DNA of 51,875 nt from contig NTKG01000003.1 in assembly GCA_002457305.1 (NCBI GenBank), positions 1 through 51,875 on the forward strand, in the 5' to 3' direction. Under the pieces are notes generated by a model. It saw nothing but the letters and a program-made list of their open reading frames with translations. It did not search any database and had not been told where the DNA came from. A program made the position numbers and the translations under genes. This stretch comes from Bacteroidetes bacterium MED-G21. Lineage in GTDB: Bacteria > Bacteroidota > Bacteroidia > Flavobacteriales > UBA7430. This document shows, piece by piece, positions 28,783 through 38,983 of the stretch (its first letter is position 1; each line of letters begins with the position of its first letter).

Positions 28783-30480
28783 TTACACGTTTAAATTCAT
28801 TTCTAACTGTATTTTTGCGATTTTTTTTGTTAACCGCTTCTTTGTTTTTAAGTATTCTGATTTGCTATTAAGGTGTGTTTGAACTGAAAAATAGTATTTA
28901 ATCTTGGGTTCAGTTCCTGATGGTCGAGCCGTAATCTTTGTTCCTTTTTTTGTAATAAACTGTAAAACATTTGATTTCGGTAAGCCTGTTTTTTCTGAAT
29001 CTAAGTAGTCTATGACGCTTAACACATCTTCTCCTGCAATTTTTTTTGGTGGATTGTTCCGTAAATCAGTCATCTTTTTAGATATCTCTTCTTGGCCCAA
29101 GCGGCCTTGTTTTGTTATAGATATAAGGTCTTCTAGGTAAAACCCGTGCTCAATATACATCTCCTCCATTAGGTTAAATAGTGTTTTACCCGAGCATTTT
29201 GCCCAGGCAACCATTTCTGCTATTAAAGCACAAGACATTACCGCATCTTTATCTCGCACAAAATCTCCTGCTAAATACCCGTAGCTTTCCTCTCCCCCAC
29301 CTATAAAATTTTTCTTTCCTTCTAGTTTTTTTATAATTGCACCTATATGTTTAAACCCCGTTAATGTGTTATACACGCTTACTTTCTTTGCCGCAGCGAG
29401 TTTATCAATTAAATCTGTTGTAACAATTGTTTTGGCAACAAACTCTTTACCTTTAATCTTTCCTAATTCTGCCCACCTTAATATCAAATAATTAACTAAT
29501 AATGAGCCCGTTTGGTTTCCATTTAATAAAACGTATTCACCTTCTGGGCTTGGAATCGCTATACCGACCCTATCTGCGTCCGGGTCCGTTCCCATTACAA
29601 GTTCCGCACCTTTTTCTTTAGCCAACAATATTGCTTGTTCTAAAGCCGACGACTCCTCTGGGTTTGGTGAATATACTGTAGGAAAGCTCCCGTCTATAAC
29701 ATCCTGAGAAGCAACTGTGGTAACATTTTTAAAACCAAATACCTCTAGGGCTTTTGGAACCATGACTACTCCTGTGCCGTGAATTCCAGTAAAAACAATT
29801 GGAAGGTCTTCTTGTTCTTTTATAGATTCTGGAGAAAGGCTTAATGTTTTTAACCGCGCTAGGTAGGTTTTGTCCATTTCCTCGCCCAAACCAAATATTA
29901 AGGCCTTGTTTGCATTAAAATTAACATCGTTTATAGATAGCGCCCTTACTTTTTCTATTAATTCTGTGTCAAAAGGGCTTGTTATTTGGCACCCATCTGC
30001 ACCATACACTTTAAAGCCGTTATATTCTTTTGGATTGTGGGACGCCGTTATAACCACCCCCCCTTTGCATCCCAATTCTCTTACTGCAAATGAAAGTTCG
30101 GGGGTTGGTCGTAAAGAATTAAATAAATATGCTTTTATTCCATTTGCCGTTAAAACCTCTGCCACGCTTAGCGCAAGCTTATTAGAGTTGTTTCTACAGT
30201 CATAGGCAATGGCAACAGAAATGTCTTGGTATTTATATAGATCAACTAGTGTGCTTGCTAAGCCCTGTGTGGCTCTTCCTATTGTATATTTATTAATTCG
30301 GTTTGGACCAACACCCATTATGCCTCTCATCCCTCCTGTACCAAAGTCTAATTCTTTATAAAACGAATCTATTAATTCTTCTCCGCCCTTTTCAATGAGG
30401 CTTTTAACCTTTTCTTGTGTTATTTTATCATAAGGAAAGGAGAGCCACCCCTTGGCTGTTTTTAAGCTTTTTTCGTGCAT
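28783..30480 (-). CDS. Phosphoglucomutase/phosphomannomutase
   Basis: DFGTGGMRGIMGVGPNRIN, GVVITASHNPKEYNGFKVY, MGTDPDADRVGIA, GGEESYGYL, RPSGTEPKIKYY. Likely start MHEKSLK at 30480 rather than 30561. Confidence 0.93.
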   Translation of the reverse strand: MHEKSLKTAKGWLSFPYDKITQEKVKSLIEKGGEELIDSFYKELDFGTGGMRGIMGVGPNRINKYTIGRATQGLASTLVDLYKYQDISVAIAYDCRNNSNKLALSVAEVLTANGIKAYLFNSLRPTPELSFAVRELGCKGGVVITASHNPKEYNGFKVYGADGCQITSPFDTELIEKVRALSINDVNFNANKALIFGLGEEMDKTYLARLKTLSLSPESIKEQEDLPIVFTGIHGTGVVMVPKALEVFGFKNVTTVASQDVIDGSFPTVYSPNPEESSALEQAILLAKEKGAELVMGTDPDADRVGIAIPSPEGEYVLLNGNQTGSLLVNYLILRWAELGKIKGKEFVAKTIVTTDLIDKLAAAKKVSVYNTLTGFKHIGAIIKKLEGKKNFIGGGEESYGYLAGDFVRDKDAVMSCALIAEMVAWAKCSGKTLFNLMEEMYIEHGFYLEDLISITKQGRLGQEEISKKMTDLRNNPPKKIAGEDVLSVIDYLDSEKTGLPKSNVLQFITKKGTKITARPSGTEPKIKYYFSVQTHLNSKSEYLKTKKRLTKKIAKIQLEMNLNV

Positions 30481-30491
30481 GTTTTTTTGAC

Positions 30492-31328
30492 TTATTTGTT
30501 TTTGAAAGTGGCATTTAATATTACCCCCGAAAGTAATAGGAATATTCCAAATACACTCCAAAATGAATAGGTTTCTTCAAAAATAAAATACCCATAAATA
30601 AAAGCAAAAACAACCCCAATATATTTGTATGTCATTATATTTCCTGCTGAGTCGCTTTGAATACCTTTAGTCATGAAAACTTGAGCCACCTGTGTTACGA
30701 CTCCGAGCACTATAATGTAAACCCAGTCGAGTCCCCGCGGATTAACCCAATTAAAAAGTGATAAAAATCCCATTATTGGTGTTGCCACAAGAGGAAAATA
30801 AAAAACAACGACTAGGGTCGGCTCTGTTGTTCTTAGGTGGCGAATGCAATTGTATGCTAAGCCTGAAAAACAGGCCGAGACAACCCCAACTAAAACAAAA
30901 TAATAAGAGATTTTACCCGAAACGTCAAAGCCTTTTAATAGGCAAACGCCTATAAACGCAAGAGAAAAAAAAAGCCATTGTTTTTTTTTGACACGCTCTC
31001 TTAATATTGCAACTGCAAAAAGTGCGGTAAAAACTGGCGATAAATATTGTATTGTTACTGCCCCTGCTAAAGGAATGTTTTGAAGGGTTATAAAAAACAA
31101 ACAAAGGCCTATTGTTCCAAACAAGCCCCTCGCAAAAAGCACCTTTTTGTTATTGCCAAAAATTGGTGTTCTGCCTTTATTTAAATAAAAAAGGGTTATC
31201 AGTAAAGAGCCTAGTGACCTAAAAAAAACCAACTCAAAAACTGGTATATGTGGCATTGCTTTAACACATAAATGCATTAAAGAAAAAGCAAAAGAAGAGA
31301 TTATCATATACTGAGCACCCTTGTTCAT
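30492..31328 (-). CDS. EamA/DMT family transporter
   Basis: Ten hydrophobic segments; VFELVFFRSLGSLLITL, LAGAVTIQYLSPVFTALFAVAILRERVKKKQW. Start likely MNKGAQ at 31328. Confidence 0.88.
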   Translation of the reverse strand: MNKGAQYMIISSFAFSLMHLCVKAMPHIPVFELVFFRSLGSLLITLFYLNKGRTPIFGNNKKVLFARGLFGTIGLCLFFITLQNIPLAGAVTIQYLSPVFTALFAVAILRERVKKKQWLFFSLAFIGVCLLKGFDVSGKISYYFVLVGVVSACFSGLAYNCIRHLRTTEPTLVVVFYFPLVATPIMGFLSLFNWVNPRGLDWVYIIVLGVVTQVAQVFMTKGIQSDSAGNIMTYKYIGVVFAFIYGYFIFEETYSFWSVFGIFLLLSGVILNATFKNK

Positions 31329-31470
31329 TGTTTTTGTTTTTGTTTTTAGCAAAGATAGGCTGCTTTATTGTAATTTATTATTTACACCATTATAATACTG
31401 GTATTTTTAATTCATCTAATTTCTATCTATCAAATTACCTTATATTAGCTCTTTGCCTGAATATAAAAAT

Positions 31471-34287
31471 ATGACACCACTGGTAGATAAAAAACTTTTT
31501 CTGTTTGACGCATTTGCATTGATATATAGAGCATACTTTGCTTTTGCTAAAAACCCTAGAATTAATTCTAAGGGTCAAGACACTTCTGCTGTGTTGGGCT
31601 TAGTGAACACATTAATGGATGTTCAAATGAAAGAGCAGCCAACTCATTGGGCTATTTGCTTTGACACATCAGAACCCACAGAGCGCCACATTGAATATAA
31701 AGAATATAAGGCTCAACGCGAAGCAATGCCTGAGGGGATTTCTTCTGCGCTTCCATATATTTTTAAATTAATGGAAGCGCTTAATATCCCCGTAATAGCT
31801 AAGCCGGGTTTTGAGGCAGATGATGTTATAGGAACGCTTGCAAAAAAGGCTGAAAAAGAGGGGTTTGTAACATACATGATGACGCCTGATAAAGATTTTG
31901 CCCAGCTTGTCTCTGATAATATTTACATGTACCGCCCTCCTAGAATGGGTAATGGTGCTGAAATTTGGGGGATTCCAGAGGTGCTTAAAAAATTTGAAAT
32001 AAATCGTATAGATCAGGTCATTGATTATTTAGGAATGATGGGAGACGCCTCAGATAATATACCTGGTATTCCGGGTGTTGGGGATAAAACAGCAAAAAAA
32101 CTATTGGCTCTATACGATAATATGGACGGCTTGTATCTTCATACTCACGAGTTAAAAGGAAAACAAAAAGAAAAAGTAGAAGCCAATAAGGATTTGGCTT
32201 TTCTTTCTAAAAAATTAGCAACGATAAACACAAGTGTTCCTGTAGAATTTAACTCCGATGATCTCGTCCGAAAAGAAATGAATAAAGATGCGGTGCTTGA
32301 TCTTTTTGAGGAGTTGGAGTTTCGGCGTTTAGCGGAGCGTTGGTTTGGAAAAGATTTACCTAATCCAACTGGTGGTGGTGAAAGTTCGGCTAAGATTAAA
32401 CCTTCTAAAACAGGGCAAATAGATTTATTTGCGGCTGAAGAAAACGGTGGTCAAAAATCTCTTTTTGAATCCTCATATGAGACTATAGAAACCACTAAAG
32501 TCAATTATGAATTAGTAGACAATATTTCTGACTGTTACAGTTTAGTTGAGAAATTGATGGTTCTTAAGTCTTTTGCTTTCGATACAGAAACCTCTTCATT
32601 AAACGCTTTGGAGGCGGAAATTGTGGGTATGTCTTTTTGTTATAAGGCTAAAGAGGCTTATTATGTTCCTACTCCCACTAACACAAAAGAAAGAGATGAA
32701 ATTCTTGCTGTTTTTAAACCATTATTCGAAAATGAACGTATTGAAAAAGTTGGTCAAAACATTAAATTCGACTATCATATTCTTGCCAATTACGGTATCG
32801 AATTAAAGGGTCGGTTATTCGACACAATGATTGCGCACTATCTTATTCAAGCAGATATGCGTCATAATATGACTGTTCTTGCTGAGACCTATTTAAACTA
32901 TTCTCCAATTAAAATTGAATCCATTATAGGAAAAGGAAAAGCGCAATTAAATATGCGTGATCTTCCTGCTATAAAAATAAAGAAATACGCTTGTGAAGAT
33001 GCTGACATCACTTGGCAATTAAAAACTGTTTTTGAACCCCTTTTAAAAAAAGAAGATTTAATTTCTCTATTCCGAGAAATAGAAATGCCCTTGGTTTCTG
33101 TGTTAGCAAAAATGGAGCGACAAGGAATTAATTTAGATAGAGAAGGTTTGAAAGTATTTTCTAAAGAATTAGAATCGTTTGTAAAAGATGTTCAAGTCGA
33201 AATATTTAATGTCGCAGGAACGGAGTTTAATATTTCATCTCCTAAACAGTTGGGGGAGGTTTTATTCGACTACCTTAAAATAGATGATAAAGCAAAAAAG
33301 ACTAAAACAGGACAATATTCGACATCGGAAGAAGTTCTTTCTAAGCTAAAAAAGAAACACCCTATCGTAGAAAAAGTTTTAACTTTTCGCTCCTTACAAA
33401 AACTCCGTTCTACATATGTAGACGCCCTACCAGGACTTATTAATACTAATACTCAACGAATACACACCTCGTTTAACCAAGCGGTTGCTGCTACAGGAAG
33501 GTTGAGTTCTAATAACCCTAACCTACAAAACATTCCTATTCGCACAGAAAGGGGTCGTGAAGTGCGAAAGGCTTTTATTCCTCGTGATGATAACCACGTT
33601 TTACTTGCTGCTGATTATTCTCAAGTTGAGCTTCGTTTAATTGCTGAAATGAGTAAGGACCCGGTAATGGTTGAGGCTTTTCAGCAGGGTTTAGATATTC
33701 ATGCTGCAACTGCTTCAAAAGTTTTTAATGTTCCTTTAAAAGATGTTACTAGGGAAATGCGATCTAATGCTAAAATAGTAAACTTCGGTATTATTTATGG
33801 CGTTTCTGCTTTTGGCTTAAGCCAACAATCTTCACTGTCGCGAAAAGAAGCTGCTGAAATCATAAAAAACTATTTTGCGACCTACCCTAAATTAAAAGAA
33901 TATATGGATGCGAATATTGCTTTCGCACGAGAACATGGTTATGTAAAAACGATTATGAATAGAAAACGACGTTTAAAAGATATTAATTCTAGAAATGCTG
34001 TCGTTCGTGGCCATGCTGAAAGAAATGCTATAAATACCCCCATACAAGGATCTGCTGCTGATATAATCAAGTTGGCTATGATTAAAATTCAAACAGAAAT
34101 AGATGTTTTAGGTTTGCAATCAAAAATGTTATTACAGGTGCATGATGAATTGGTTTTTGATGTTTTAAAAACAGAACTCCCTGTGCTTAAAAAATTAATA
34201 AAAGAAAAAATGGAGGGTGTTTTAGATTCAATTGTTCCTCTTGTTGTTGATTTAGATGTGGGTAAGTCGTGGTTAGAAGCGCATTAA
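31471..34287 (+). CDS. polA: DNA polymerase I
   Basis: 5' nuclease domain, FAFDTETSSLNALEAEIVG exonuclease motif, DYSQVELRLIAE, RSNAKIVNFGIIYG, QVHDELVFDV. Confidence 0.97.
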   Translation: MTPLVDKKLFLFDAFALIYRAYFAFAKNPRINSKGQDTSAVLGLVNTLMDVQMKEQPTHWAICFDTSEPTERHIEYKEYKAQREAMPEGISSALPYIFKLMEALNIPVIAKPGFEADDVIGTLAKKAEKEGFVTYMMTPDKDFAQLVSDNIYMYRPPRMGNGAEIWGIPEVLKKFEINRIDQVIDYLGMMGDASDNIPGIPGVGDKTAKKLLALYDNMDGLYLHTHELKGKQKEKVEANKDLAFLSKKLATINTSVPVEFNSDDLVRKEMNKDAVLDLFEELEFRRLAERWFGKDLPNPTGGGESSAKIKPSKTGQIDLFAAEENGGQKSLFESSYETIETTKVNYELVDNISDCYSLVEKLMVLKSFAFDTETSSLNALEAEIVGMSFCYKAKEAYYVPTPTNTKERDEILAVFKPLFENERIEKVGQNIKFDYHILANYGIELKGRLFDTMIAHYLIQADMRHNMTVLAETYLNYSPIKIESIIGKGKAQLNMRDLPAIKIKKYACEDADITWQLKTVFEPLLKKEDLISLFREIEMPLVSVLAKMERQGINLDREGLKVFSKELESFVKDVQVEIFNVAGTEFNISSPKQLGEVLFDYLKIDDKAKKTKTGQYSTSEEVLSKLKKKHPIVEKVLTFRSLQKLRSTYVDALPGLINTNTQRIHTSFNQAVAATGRLSSNNPNLQNIPIRTERGREVRKAFIPRDDNHVLLAADYSQVELRLIAEMSKDPVMVEAFQQGLDIHAATASKVFNVPLKDVTREMRSNAKIVNFGIIYGVSAFGLSQQSSLSRKEAAEIIKNYFATYPKLKEYMDANIAFAREHGYVKTIMNRKRRLKDINSRNAVVRGHAERNAINTPIQGSAADIIKLAMIKIQTEIDVLGLQSKMLLQVHDELVFDVLKTELPVLKKLIKEKMEGVLDSIVPLVVDLDVGKSWLEAH

Positions 34288-35690
34288 TTTTTTGTGTTTG
34301 AACAAAAAATTTCTGTCTTTGGAATTTTTGTTCTTTTTATTGCTGCATACCCTCCTATTACATCAATTAAGTTTTTATATCCTTTTGATTTTAAAATAGA
34401 AATATAAATTACTGAACGGTATCCCCCTGCACAGTGTATGTGGTATTTTTTTTCTTTATCTATTTCTTTATAGTGATTAAATAAATCGTCTAATGGTTTA
34501 TTGTTTACTGATTCTATATGCCCTAAATTATATTCTGATGATTTTCTTACATCTAGTATGTTAATTCCTTTTTTATTTTTTTCTTCAAGCTCTTCCGCTG
34601 TTTCCTGTGTAATTACGTCTACTTTTCTTCCTGTCTTTTCCCAAGAAAGAAAAGATCCTTTTAAAAATCCTACTGAATTATCGTATCCAACCCTTGCTAA
34701 TCGTGTAACAACCTCTTCTTCTCTTCCTTCTGGGCAAACAATCACAATTTTTTGTTTTATATCTTTTATTAAGGTTCCTACCCAAGGAGCAAAACCTCCA
34801 TCTATTCCTATAAACCAAGATCCGGGAATAAAACCTTTAACAAAATCTTTTTGATGGCGAACATCTAAAATTAAAGCTCCTTTTTTTACTTCGTTGTCAA
34901 ACTCTTTAATAGTTAATGGTTTTGCTCCAGAAATAATTATTTGTTCGATTGTTTTTTTTGCTATTGTTTTATTTAATTCTACGTTTTTAGGAAAATATTG
35001 TGGTGGTGGTAAAATTCCTTGTAATACTTCTTTTATAAATTCTTCTTTTTTTAAATTTTTATTTAATGCATAATTTGTTTGTTTTTGATTTCCTAATAAA
35101 TCAAAAGTTTCTTTACTTATGTTTTTTCCGCAAGCAGACCCCGCACCATGTGCTGGATAAACTATTATATCGTTTTTTAAAGGCAGTATTTTGTTTCTTA
35201 ATGAATCAAAAAGAAGGCCTGCTAAATCTTCTTTTGTTAAGTTTGTTTTAACTGCTAAATCTGGCCTACCAACATCTCCTATAAATAATGTGTCTCCTGA
35301 AAAAAGGGCTCTTTCTTTTCCTTTTTCATCAATTAATAAATAACACGTTGATTCTATTGTATGACCAGGAGTATGTATGGCTTTTATTTTAATTTTTCCT
35401 ACTGATAGTATTTCTCCATCTTCTACCTGTTTAAATTTAAATTCTGTTTTTGCATGAGGTCCAAAAACAATTACTGCTCCTGTTTTTTTTGCCAATTCTA
35501 CATGCCCAGAAACAAAATCTGCATGAAAATGTGTTTCTAAAATATATTTAATTTTAGTATTATTTTCTTTCGCCTTTTCTATATAAGGCTCAACTTCCCT
35601 TAAGGGGTCTATAATTAATGATTCTCCTTCTGATTCAATATAATAAGCAGCTTCAGATAAACAACCTGTATATATTTGCTCTATTTTCAT
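34284..35690 (-). CDS. MBL-fold hydrolase (persulfide dioxygenase-like) with two C-terminal rhodanese domains
   Basis: ETHFHADFVSGHVELAKKTGA, HTPGHTIESTCYLL, FSGDTLFIGDVGRPDL; rhodanese Cys in VCPEGREEE and HCAGGYRS. Confidence 0.92.
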   Translation of the reverse strand: MKIEQIYTGCLSEAAYYIESEGESLIIDPLREVEPYIEKAKENNTKIKYILETHFHADFVSGHVELAKKTGAVIVFGPHAKTEFKFKQVEDGEILSVGKIKIKAIHTPGHTIESTCYLLIDEKGKERALFSGDTLFIGDVGRPDLAVKTNLTKEDLAGLLFDSLRNKILPLKNDIIVYPAHGAGSACGKNISKETFDLLGNQKQTNYALNKNLKKEEFIKEVLQGILPPPQYFPKNVELNKTIAKKTIEQIIISGAKPLTIKEFDNEVKKGALILDVRHQKDFVKGFIPGSWFIGIDGGFAPWVGTLIKDIKQKIVIVCPEGREEEVVTRLARVGYDNSVGFLKGSFLSWEKTGRKVDVITQETAEELEEKNKKGINILDVRKSSEYNLGHIESVNNKPLDDLFNHYKEIDKEKKYHIHCAGGYRSVIYISILKSKGYKNLIDVIGGYAAIKRTKIPKTEIFCSNTKN

Positions 35691-35716
35691 GTTTAACCTA
35701 AATAATAATTTTTGTT

Positions 35717-36502
35717 TTAATAAAGTTCTTTTAAAAATATAAATACAGCTATTGATAAAACAAAATAGCCAAATATTTTTTTAAGTTTTTCGCCTGACAT
35801 AAATCTACTAATATATAAACCTATAAACATCCCAAATAAAGAAAAACAAGAAAAACTTAATAAAAAAGGCCAATCAATATTTAATGATAATTGAAAGTCT
35901 CCTATTATTCCAATTAATGATTTTAAGGAAATAATCATTAAAGAGGTACCTATTGCTTTTTTCATAGATAACCCACCAAATAAAACCAACATAGGAATAA
36001 TTAAAAACCCTCCTCCTGCTCCTACTAATCCAGTAACTAATCCAATTATTAGTCCTTCTATTATAATAATAAAATAATTAATTTCTTTTTTTATTATACT
36101 ATTGTTTCTGTTTGTAATCATTGATACTGCAGCTAACACCATAATAAGTGCTAAAAAAATTAATATTAATTGTTCTGTTTTATAATAAAAGGTATCTGTT
36201 ATTTTAATTTTTTGAGGAAGCGAAGGTAAAATAAAACGTCTTGTAAAATATATAGATAATAAAGAAGGCGATGTAAAAATTAGCCCAATCTTAAAATCTA
36301 TATTCCCTTTTTTAATATTTTTTATTGCACCAAAAAAAGCCGTTAAACCAACAATAAATAATGAATAAGTTGTAGCTAAAATTGGTTCAATAGTAAAAAT
36401 ATAAACTAAAACAGGAATGGTTAAAATAGAGCCACCACTACCTATTAAACTTAATATTATTCCAATAATAATAGCGCTTATATATCCTATTGCATCTATC
36501 AT
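35717..36502 (-). CDS. Sulfite exporter TauE/SafE family protein
   Basis: IIIGIILSLIGSGGSILTIPVLVYI and GLVTGLVGAGGGFLIIPMLVLFGGLSMKKAIGTSLMII repeated motifs. Confidence 0.92.
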   Translation of the reverse strand: MIDAIGYISAIIIGIILSLIGSGGSILTIPVLVYIFTIEPILATTYSLFIVGLTAFFGAIKNIKKGNIDFKIGLIFTSPSLLSIYFTRRFILPSLPQKIKITDTFYYKTEQLILIFLALIMVLAAVSMITNRNNSIIKKEINYFIIIIEGLIIGLVTGLVGAGGGFLIIPMLVLFGGLSMKKAIGTSLMIISLKSLIGIIGDFQLSLNIDWPFLLSFSCFSLFGMFIGLYISRFMSGEKLKKIFGYFVLSIAVFIFLKELY

Positions 36503-36512
36503 TTTATCATAA

Positions 36513-36540
36513 AAAAAAGACCCTTTTTTGGGTCTTTTTT
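36513..36540 (-). terminator. Intrinsic terminator after the TlpA-like gene
   Basis: AAAAAAGACCC-TTTTTT-GGGTCTTTTTT. Confidence 0.75.
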
Positions 36541-36545
36541 TATTT

Positions 36546-37895
36546 TTACAAATTGTTTTTTAAAAATAACATAAGCTCTTGTTTTCCTTTTGGCTTATTT
36601 ACTATTTTCATTTCCTTATCTAAAACAAAAAATGCAGGTGTTTTATTTATTTTATAATCTTTACAAACGGGAGATTGATAATTTTTAAATTGACTAACAT
36701 TAATCCAATTAAAATTACTGTTTTGTATTGTTGTCTTCCATTTATTTTCATTTACATCTAAAGCAACTCCTATTACTTCTAAACCTTTTGGTTTATATTC
36801 ATTATAAACAGGAACAAATCCAGGTAAATCTCTCATACAGTGTCCACAATGAGAGGCCCAAAACATAATAATTGTGTATTTATTATTAGCACATGTGTTT
36901 TTTAAATTTATTTCTGTTCCAAAATTACTTTTTATAGTAAAATCTGGTGGTATATTTCCAACTTGTAAATTTTTTATTAATTGAGCTTTTTGTCTTAATA
37001 AATCATTTATTTCTATATCTCCACAAGCTTCCCCATAAAAATATTCTTCCATTATATAAGTAGCAATATCTTCTAATCCTGAACCATAAAAGCCATCTAA
37101 TAAATTATATAAAGAAAACTCGAACACTTTTTCATTAACTTTTGCTTTATTCATAATTTCATCTACAGCATTGTAATATCCTACCTCTGTATGTCCACTA
37201 TGTTTAATTATATAATCGGTAAATCTTGTTGCAAATACTTCAGATCTAATAAATGTTTCATTATTAAAATCTAAATCGTCAAAATATTTTTTCTTATCGT
37301 CTTTATTTTTTGCTTTACTAGCAACCTTTGCTTTAGAAAAATAAGAATTTGGGTATTTATTAATTACGTTTTGTGTGTGGTTAAATTTTTCTTTTTCTAT
37401 TTTTTCAATTTCATTTTTAATCTCATTTACTTTAACTTGATTACCTTGAGATTTAAATTGTCCTATTTGCTTTTTTAAACCTTTAACAATTTTATTTAAT
37501 TCTAGTTCTTTATTTTTAAATTCCCAATATGCTTTATTTTCTAATGAATTGATAACGGTTACATCCCTTTCTAAATAAACTTGTCCAAACTCTAATTCTA
37601 CTAATGATTCTTTTGGATTTAAAATAACCTCAATTATATTTTTATCATTTGTTAGTGCTAATTTATAATAACCTAATTCATATTGTTTATTATTAAATAT
37701 AAATGATCCATCTATATTAATTTTAACACTGTCAATTTTATATTTATAATTTCCTTCTGTTCTATAAAGAAATAATTCTTTTCCTTGTTGTCTTTTATTT
37801 AAAAAATTACCTTTTATTGTTTGTGCATTTACAGCCGGATCATTTCCACAGCTTAACACAAATAAACTCATAATTATCAATATTATTTTTTTCAT
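36546..37895 (-). CDS. TlpA-like thioredoxin-fold lipoprotein (DUF4369-like N-terminus)
   Basis: MKKIILIIMSLFVLSCGNDP lipobox; MFWASHCGHCMRDLPGFVPVYNEYKPKGLEVIGVALD. Start at 37895 preferred to 37961. Confidence 0.88.
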   Translation of the reverse strand: MKKIILIIMSLFVLSCGNDPAVNAQTIKGNFLNKRQQGKELFLYRTEGNYKYKIDSVKINIDGSFIFNNKQYELGYYKLALTNDKNIIEVILNPKESLVELEFGQVYLERDVTVINSLENKAYWEFKNKELELNKIVKGLKKQIGQFKSQGNQVKVNEIKNEIEKIEKEKFNHTQNVINKYPNSYFSKAKVASKAKNKDDKKKYFDDLDFNNETFIRSEVFATRFTDYIIKHSGHTEVGYYNAVDEIMNKAKVNEKVFEFSLYNLLDGFYGSGLEDIATYIMEEYFYGEACGDIEINDLLRQKAQLIKNLQVGNIPPDFTIKSNFGTEINLKNTCANNKYTIIMFWASHCGHCMRDLPGFVPVYNEYKPKGLEVIGVALDVNENKWKTTIQNSNFNWINVSQFKNYQSPVCKDYKINKTPAFFVLDKEMKIVNKPKGKQELMLFLKNNL

Positions 37896-38518
37896 TTCTC
37901 TTTTTATTTTCGTTGAAAATTTAGAAGCACTAAAATAGTTAAAATTATTAATGCTTAGCAAAGCTATAATATTATAAATAATTTTTTAATTTATAATTTA
38001 ATAACATTTAACAACTATATATATATAATAACATTCTTTTTATTTAAAAAATATAATAAAATATATAATAATAATAGGCTGTTTATTACTTGTATAATAT
38101 TAAGAGGTTTTATTAGGAAATGTGTTTTATTAAAATTAATAAACATAATTTGGAGGTTTATAAACAGGTATAAGTCAAAATAATCAATAGTATAGGGTAA
38201 AAATTAACAGCTGTTGATAAATTAAAAAAGAAGTTTTAATACAATAAAATATTGTGATTTTTAATGTTAAAAAGCAATTTGAAAACACTAATTACATAGT
38301 GATAAAAAATAAATAAATCACCTTGCCTTTTTGGTATAAATTATTCCTTATAAAAATTATAAATAAAAACAATACATAGTTTTAATAAAGGTTTAACAAA
38401 GAAAAAGAAGAATCAATAAAAGATTGTTAATAAACACCTATTGAATATTAAGGTTTTATAAAAAAATGAACAAAGTTTTTTATAATTGTTGATAAGGAGA
38501 AAAAAGAGGAATAATCAT

Positions 38519-38526
38519 TACATTTG
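38519..38526 (+). promoter_or_regulatory. -7-like element upstream of rpiB
   Basis: TACATTTG (TAnnTTTG) 19 nt before the ATG; no well-spaced -33 TTG seen. Confidence 0.4.
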
Positions 38527-38545
38527 ACACTTAAAAGAAGGGGTT

Positions 38546-38977
38546 ATGAAAATAGCAATAGCATCCGACCACGCAGGTGTTGGGTATAAAATACAGTTGG
38601 TTAACTATCTGAAAACAAAAAAGGTTGAAGTAAAAGATTTTGGACCTATGAATGAAGAAAGTGTAGACTACCCGGATTATGCTCATCCCGTAGCTAATGC
38701 AGTAGAAAAAAAAAATACTGATTTAGGTATTTTATTATGTGGTAGCGGAAACGGAATTAATATGAGCGCAAACAAACATCAAGCCGTTCGTTCAGCATTA
38801 TGTTGGAAAAAGGAAATTGCCGAACTCGCTCGTTTACATAATAATGCAAATGTTTTAGCTATGCCCGCTCGTTTTATTTCATATGAAGAAGCACAAGAAA
38901 TAGTAGATATTTTTTTAGAAACAAAATTTGAAGGAGGAAGACACGAAAGAAGGGTAAATAAAATAGCGTGCCCCTAA
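38546..38977 (+). CDS. rpiB: Ribose-5-phosphate isomerase B
   Basis: MKIAIASDHAGVGYKIQL, VDYPDYAHPVA, GILLCGSGNGINMSANK. Confidence 0.96.
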   Translation: MKIAIASDHAGVGYKIQLVNYLKTKKVEVKDFGPMNEESVDYPDYAHPVANAVEKKNTDLGILLCGSGNGINMSANKHQAVRSALCWKKEIAELARLHNNANVLAMPARFISYEEAQEIVDIFLETKFEGGRHERRVNKIACP

Positions 38978-38983
38978 AAATCG

